From contig ML986614.1 in the NCBI GenBank assembly GCA_010094045.1, forward strand, positions 311,637 through 375,636: a stretch of DNA of 64,000 bases. Direction: 5' to 3'. Below, piece by piece: positions 59,039 through 64,000 of this stretch (the stretch's first letter is position 1; every line of letters starts with the position of its first letter). The translations under genes and the position numbers were made by a program. The notes below the pieces were generated by a model. It saw only the letters and a list, made by a program, of their open reading frames with translations. It did not search any database and was not told the DNA's origin. Source of the DNA: Lojkania enalia. Lineage: Eukaryota > Ascomycota > Dothideomycetes > Pleosporales.

Positions 59039-62000
59039 GTTCTACGAAAAGCTTTATATATAATCTTATCCTAAAGCTTTTCGCTTATCTTATCCTACCC
59101 CTAGCTCCGCCCCTTTTTCCCTTCTATATATAGTTATATACTCTCTTATAAGTAACTTAGTAGTTCTTCTATATCCTTTTATATAAGGCTTATAGGTGTT
59201 AATAGAATTTTTAGGTCCCTAAACCCCTATATACTCCTATATACCTCTAAGTAGATTTATATTATATTTAGACCTATTATCTTACCTACGCTATTATATT
59301 ATATAGAAGAACTTAATACTACTAGTAATAGCCTCTTTAATAATATCGTATTAATTGTTTATTTAAATATATCTAAGTCTAAAATATACCCGATTTAGTT
59401 TAGATTATAATACTTATATACCGTTATATTAAATTATTTAGTTACCTAGATAGGATCTTAAAAATCTCCTATTAACTAAAGCCTTTAGATTTAGAACTTC
59501 CTATCCTCTACAATTAAGATTGCTTTTAGAAAAGCCGCGTAGAGTATATTTAGGTAGAAACTTAGAGACTACTAATAACCTATTAGAATTAGAGGCAACC
59601 GCTAATATCTAACTATAATTTACCTTCTAATTTCTATATTAGAACCGATATATATATAAGTTATAGTAAGAGTAAACTTCTATCTATATATATAGAATAA
59701 CTATTACCTCCTATAGGGGGCCTTATAATAGGTAGACCCCTCTCTATAAAGCTTATAATAAAGAACCTATCTAATTTAGAGGGAAATTAGAGTAAACTAA
59801 CTCTTAAGAAATAAATTATAATTTTATAAGAGAAGATTATATATTTAATATAATAGAGAACTATTAGTTCTAATTAACCTCTATAAACTACTAAATTAGA
59901 ACCGATAATACGTTAAGAAACTTTTATAACTCCCCTAGTAAGAAATCTCTTAGTTACCCCTAAGCCCTCTTAAGCCTACCTTACTAAACGTACGCCTAAA
60001 ATTAAAAGTCTTATAAATAGTAGTAAACCTATATTTAAATAATAGTAAGTCTTAATCTTAGACCGACTTAAAATTAATATAGATTACTATTAGATAGAAT
60101 ATATATATATAGCGTTAGTATAGGGATATACTTCTAGTACTGTAAAAGGGTATCTAGAACTAAAATACCTAGCTAAATTAGACTAGTATTAGTTTAAAAA
60201 TACTAAAGAAATAATTTTACTTCTACAATTATATTTTATTATAGATAATAAAGAGATAGAGGTACGATAGACGTTTTAGGTTCTAAGAATAAATAAGGGA
60301 GAAGCGTTCCCAACTTTTAAAGCTTGCTTTATTAGTATAGCTATTAGGAGATCTATATCCGAATCTAAGTAGTTCTTCTATTTATAGGATAAGATTCTCC
60401 CCAGTCTAAAGATACTAAACTTTAGCTTTAAGCTTATATAAAAAGGCTTTTTTAACGCTATAGTCGCCTACTTAACAGCCTATAATATAGAAAGAAGAAG
60501 CGTTCCTAACCTTCTAGAATAAACTATTAGCCTATAGGTTATAGCTAAAATAAATTTAGATTAGTACTAGAAGGTATCTAAGAGTTTATCTAAAGTAACC
60601 TATAATCTAATACTATCCTAATCTACTCTAGTATTAATACCTCGTTCTACTATAATTGCTCCCTAATAACCTAATAAGACTTCTATACCTGAAAGGTATA
60701 CGACTCTAGATAATTATTATAATTATAATAAACTAGGATACTTTATAAATAAATATATAGTCTTTAAAATATAAGAGATAGAAGTTAAATAAGAGAAGAT
60801 TAAGGAAGAAGAGTTTTTAGATGTAAATAAGTACTATCTAGATAGTTCTCGGGTAGGAAATAGAGACGCCTAAGAAAACTCTCTATTTTAGGCTTAAGTA
60901 AGTACAACTTATTAAATATTAATTTATTATATTTGTTTGGAAGAAAGTACTTCTAAATCTCTACTATTCTATATTTAAAAGGCGTTGGTGTATAACTAAA
61001 CGCCCTTGTTAATACTAGTACTTAAGGCTTCCTATTCCTTAATTCTATAGTAGCTAGATTACTCTCCTAAACTCTATATATATTAATATAGCGCTTACCC
61101 TTTAAAATTACTATTAAAGGTTTTTAGGACCGAATTTAAACTCTAGTTAATTAGTATATCTACTTATATCTATAAATTAATAGAAGAACTATCTAAAACT
61201 ACCTATTTATTATTATAAACGTAGATATTTAGAATTATATTATTAGTATTAAATAGTTACGTTATTTTCAACTCCAGCTAGATATAGATAAGAATCGGAT
61301 TATATAGCTCTCTAAGTATTCTACTACTTATAATCCTTTACCTTCTCTTCTTATATAATTAACTTAGCTAGTATATAATAAGGAAGTAGAGCTAGATATT
61401 TGGCGACGTAACGCTCTATAGGAAAAGGACTAGTATTAACAGTCCTACAGTCTGACTATCTATTATATTAAGGGTCTACTAAGACTACTAAAACTATATT
61501 AGTCTCTTATAACCTATAGTTTAAATAAGTTTAGAGCTCCTATACGCCCGTATATAATAAAGTCTAAACCTAATCTAAAGAAAGTTCGTTCTCCTATTAT
61601 TACTTTTATCTTAGCTAATACTTTCTACTTTAATATAAAGAGGAAAGAGAACGAGTTTTTCTCTACGTTTCTATACAAAATCGAGCGGCTAATTAAAGAT
61701 AAGTAAGCCCTAGAGCTGGAAGATAAGACTAAAAATAAAGTACTAGTAAATCTCTAATTATTATCTAAATACTATAGGTATTAGAATATATTTAATAAAA
61801 CTGTAGCTTATTAATTACTGGAATACTACTCTTATAATTATAAGATTGTTCTTATAAAACCCCTCCTTAATAGTTACAGCCTATTATATAAGTAGAATAT
61901 TAAGGAGCTGAAGGTAATTAAGAAGTATATTATAGATAATCTACAGTATAAGTATATTAAGTAGAGTTAAAGCTCTTTTATATTTTTAATTCTTTATATC

Positions 62001-64000
62001 TATAAATCTAATAGTAACCTATATATTTGTATAGATTATTATAAACTTAATATTCTTACCTATAAGGATATATATCCGATACTATATATAAATAAACTTC
62101 TATTTAGGCCTACTAAAGTAGTAATCTTTACTAAATTTAATATTCGCGCAGCCTTTAATAAGATTAGAATAGATCTTAGTTCTAAAGAATATACTACCTT
62201 TCGAACTTAATACAGAACTTATAAGTATAAAGTTCTACCTTTTAAATTATATAATAGTCTAGTAACTTACTAGTACTATATAAATAATATACTAATTAAC
62301 TATCTAGATAACTTCTATATTACTTACTTAGATAATATTTTTATCTACTCTAAAGACGAAGCGATATATACTATCTACGTTAAGAAAGTTCTTAAGAGAT
62401 TACGTTAAGTAGAGTTATAAGTTAATATTAAGAAGAGCGAATTCTATATTACCCGAACTAAATACCTTAGCTACATCCTCTTAAATAAAGGCTTTAAGGT
62501 TAATCTAGAGAAGGTGGAAGTATTATATAACTAGTAGCTACCTACTATTATAATAGGTGTAAAATCCTTCTTAGGTTTTACTAGATTCTATTAATAGTTT
62601 ATACCGGAATTCTCGCGTGTTATAAAGCTAATTATTATATTATAGAGCTCTATAACCCCTTTTATATAGACTTTAGAATATGATATTACCTTTAAGAAAT
62701 TGAAGTTAGCCCTATTAAGTATACCTATACTCTACTACTTTAACCCTATATTAGAAATAAAAATAGAAACTAATACCTCTAATAGAGTAGTTGTAAGAGT
62801 ACTATTATAGAAATATTCTAACGGAAAATAGTACTCTATAGTATTCTATAGTAAAGTTCTATCTAGTTTAGAACTAAACTAGGAAATTTATAATAAGAAA
62901 CTGTTCGCAATTATTATTGCGTTTAAATAATAGAGGGTAGAACTTACTTTAGTAGCTACTAGAACTCTAGTATATACTGATTATTACTTACTTAAATATT
63001 TTATAACTATAAAGATACTTAATACTTGTTAAGTTTATTAGACTAAGGAATTAGCTTAGTATTAGTTCCGAATCGAGTATACCCTAGATAAAAATAATAC
63101 TAGAGTAGATATCTTTAGTCATCGCGAATAAGATATAGAAAACTTAAAAGTAGCTTAAACTAACAACTAGTTAAGAGTCCTATTTAGACCGTATTAACTT
63201 TACCCCTAAATTAATACTAAATTAGCCTAGTCCTATATTACCTAAATAATAACTTAAGTAGCTATATTAAACGTTATTAAAGGCTAGAAGTAGATTATAT
63301 TATTAGACTCTCTAGAGTTAATTAATATATTACTATAGGAAAACCGAGCCTCTTTCGCGTAGGAACGTACCCTTTTATCCTATAAGTATTAGATAGAGAA
63401 TAGACTACTCCTCTATAATAATCGCTTATATATTCTATTAGATTTAAGCCTTTATACGCAACTTATATAAGAGGCTTATAACTAAGTATCCTCCGCACAC
63501 CTAAATGCTACTAAAACCTATTAGTTACTATTCTAGAAGTACTACTAGAAGAGTATAGAGGCTACTTACAAATAATATATATAGAATTGTATCTTATACT
63601 ATAAAGCTTATCTACTATAAACCTAAACCCTAAATTTTATCTACTTACTTCCTATACTAAATTAACTAATATAGTACCTATATATTAATTTTAAGAATTT
63701 CTCTATAGATAAGTCTGGATATAATTAGATTATAGTAGTAATTAATCGCCTGTTTAAATAAGTAGTATCTATTTCCTACTATCATATAATTAACGTATAG
63801 AGAATAGCCGAATTATTTATTTAATAGGTATACTACTTTAGCTATACGCTTAAAACTATTATTTTAGACTAAGGACCTTAGTTTATATCTAGTTTCTAGT
63901 TTAAGTTCTGCTATATTTTAGGCGTAAAGATTAAACTATCTACTACTTATTATAAAGAGACTAATGGATAGATAGAGATTATAAATAAGTATATTAATTA
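59039..64000 (+). mobile_element. Ty3/gypsy-type LTR retrotransposon, mutated, truncated by window end
   Basis: The plus strand carries a decayed gag-pol in order: a gag-like region with a zinc-knuckle relic at 60712-60757; reverse transcriptase at about 62.1-62.7 kb (FNIRAAFNKIRIDL, YKYKVLPFKLYN and active-site relic YLDNIFIYSKDE near 62.33 kb); RNase H at about 62.7-63.2 kb; an integrase zinc-binding region near 63.5 kb; and the integrase core to the window end (TIILD.GP.FISSF, LGVKIKLSTTYYKETNG). RT before integrase defines the Ty3/gypsy order. Stops are dense and transition-like. The left limit is uncertain: about 59.04-59.3 kb looks like an LTR (TGTTCTACG start, TATATATAG), but no second LTR is in the window. 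Confidence 0.8.

Overview
The window is nuclear DNA of a filamentous ascomycete (Pezizomycotina). The evidence is short introns of about 45-80 bp with GTRNGY-like donors and YAG acceptors, and housekeeping proteins of fungal type: a PAB1 with a charged insert in its fourth RRM, a fungal MCU, a GDP-mannose pyrophosphorylase ending in IIM, and a four-unit polyubiquitin. A secreted PL3 pectate lyase points to a plant- or litter-associated lifestyle. The class (perhaps Eurotiomycetes) is only a guess. No prokaryotic features, CRISPR arrays, tRNAs or rRNAs were seen.

Layout of the gene-bearing part (1 to about 54.8 kb): fructose-1,6-bisphosphatase (1995-3202, +); a 1352-residue proline-rich/coiled-coil protein (4841-9110, +); poly(A)-binding protein with a 5'UTR intron (10071-12376, +); mitochondrial calcium uniporter (13197-14908, +); pectate lyase (15316-16194, -); GDP-mannose pyrophosphorylase (17832-19181, -); two unrecognised genes (22561-23748 and about 24060-25186, -); a small Cys-rich protein with a dsRBD-like segment (26049-26825, -); a stress-responsive A/B-barrel protein with an unusually long intron (30434-31395, +); protein farnesyltransferase beta subunit (31659-33247, -); a cupin (33574-34122, -); a disabled MFS transporter (34873-36305, +); an unrecognised membrane/coiled-coil ORF (36722-37531, -); a Zn2Cys6 regulator (40447-42994, +); an aldo-keto reductase (45214-46517, -); polyubiquitin (47236-48272, -); a small ORF (50383-50580, -); and a beta-carbonic anhydrase (51333-52324, -). 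Most are unrelated housekeeping genes with their own promoters; I see no biosynthetic cluster. Exon boundaries below were worked out by hand from splice sites and reading phase, and each recognised multi-exon model closes in frame.

From about 54.8 kb to the right edge the sequence changes abruptly to very AT-rich, stop-riddled DNA made of decayed transposons. A Tad1-like non-LTR retrotransposon (minus strand) is split by a pogo/Fot1-type DNA transposon with about 70-bp terminal inverted repeats, and is followed by a Ty3/gypsy-type retrotransposon (plus strand) that runs off the window. Terminal-repeat mismatches are almost all transitions, and key residues are changed in the C-to-T/G-to-A sense (all four zinc-knuckle ligands to Tyr, catalytic Asp to Asn). 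This is the expected footprint of repeat-induced point mutation (RIP). The same type of change can explain all three nonsense codons in the MFS pseudogene, which lies in the otherwise normal gene-rich part.

I did not find a clearly new biological system. The items most worth a second look are the nested, mutated transposon stack, the MFS pseudogene, the matching introns in two polyubiquitin repeats, and the unrecognised ORFs.
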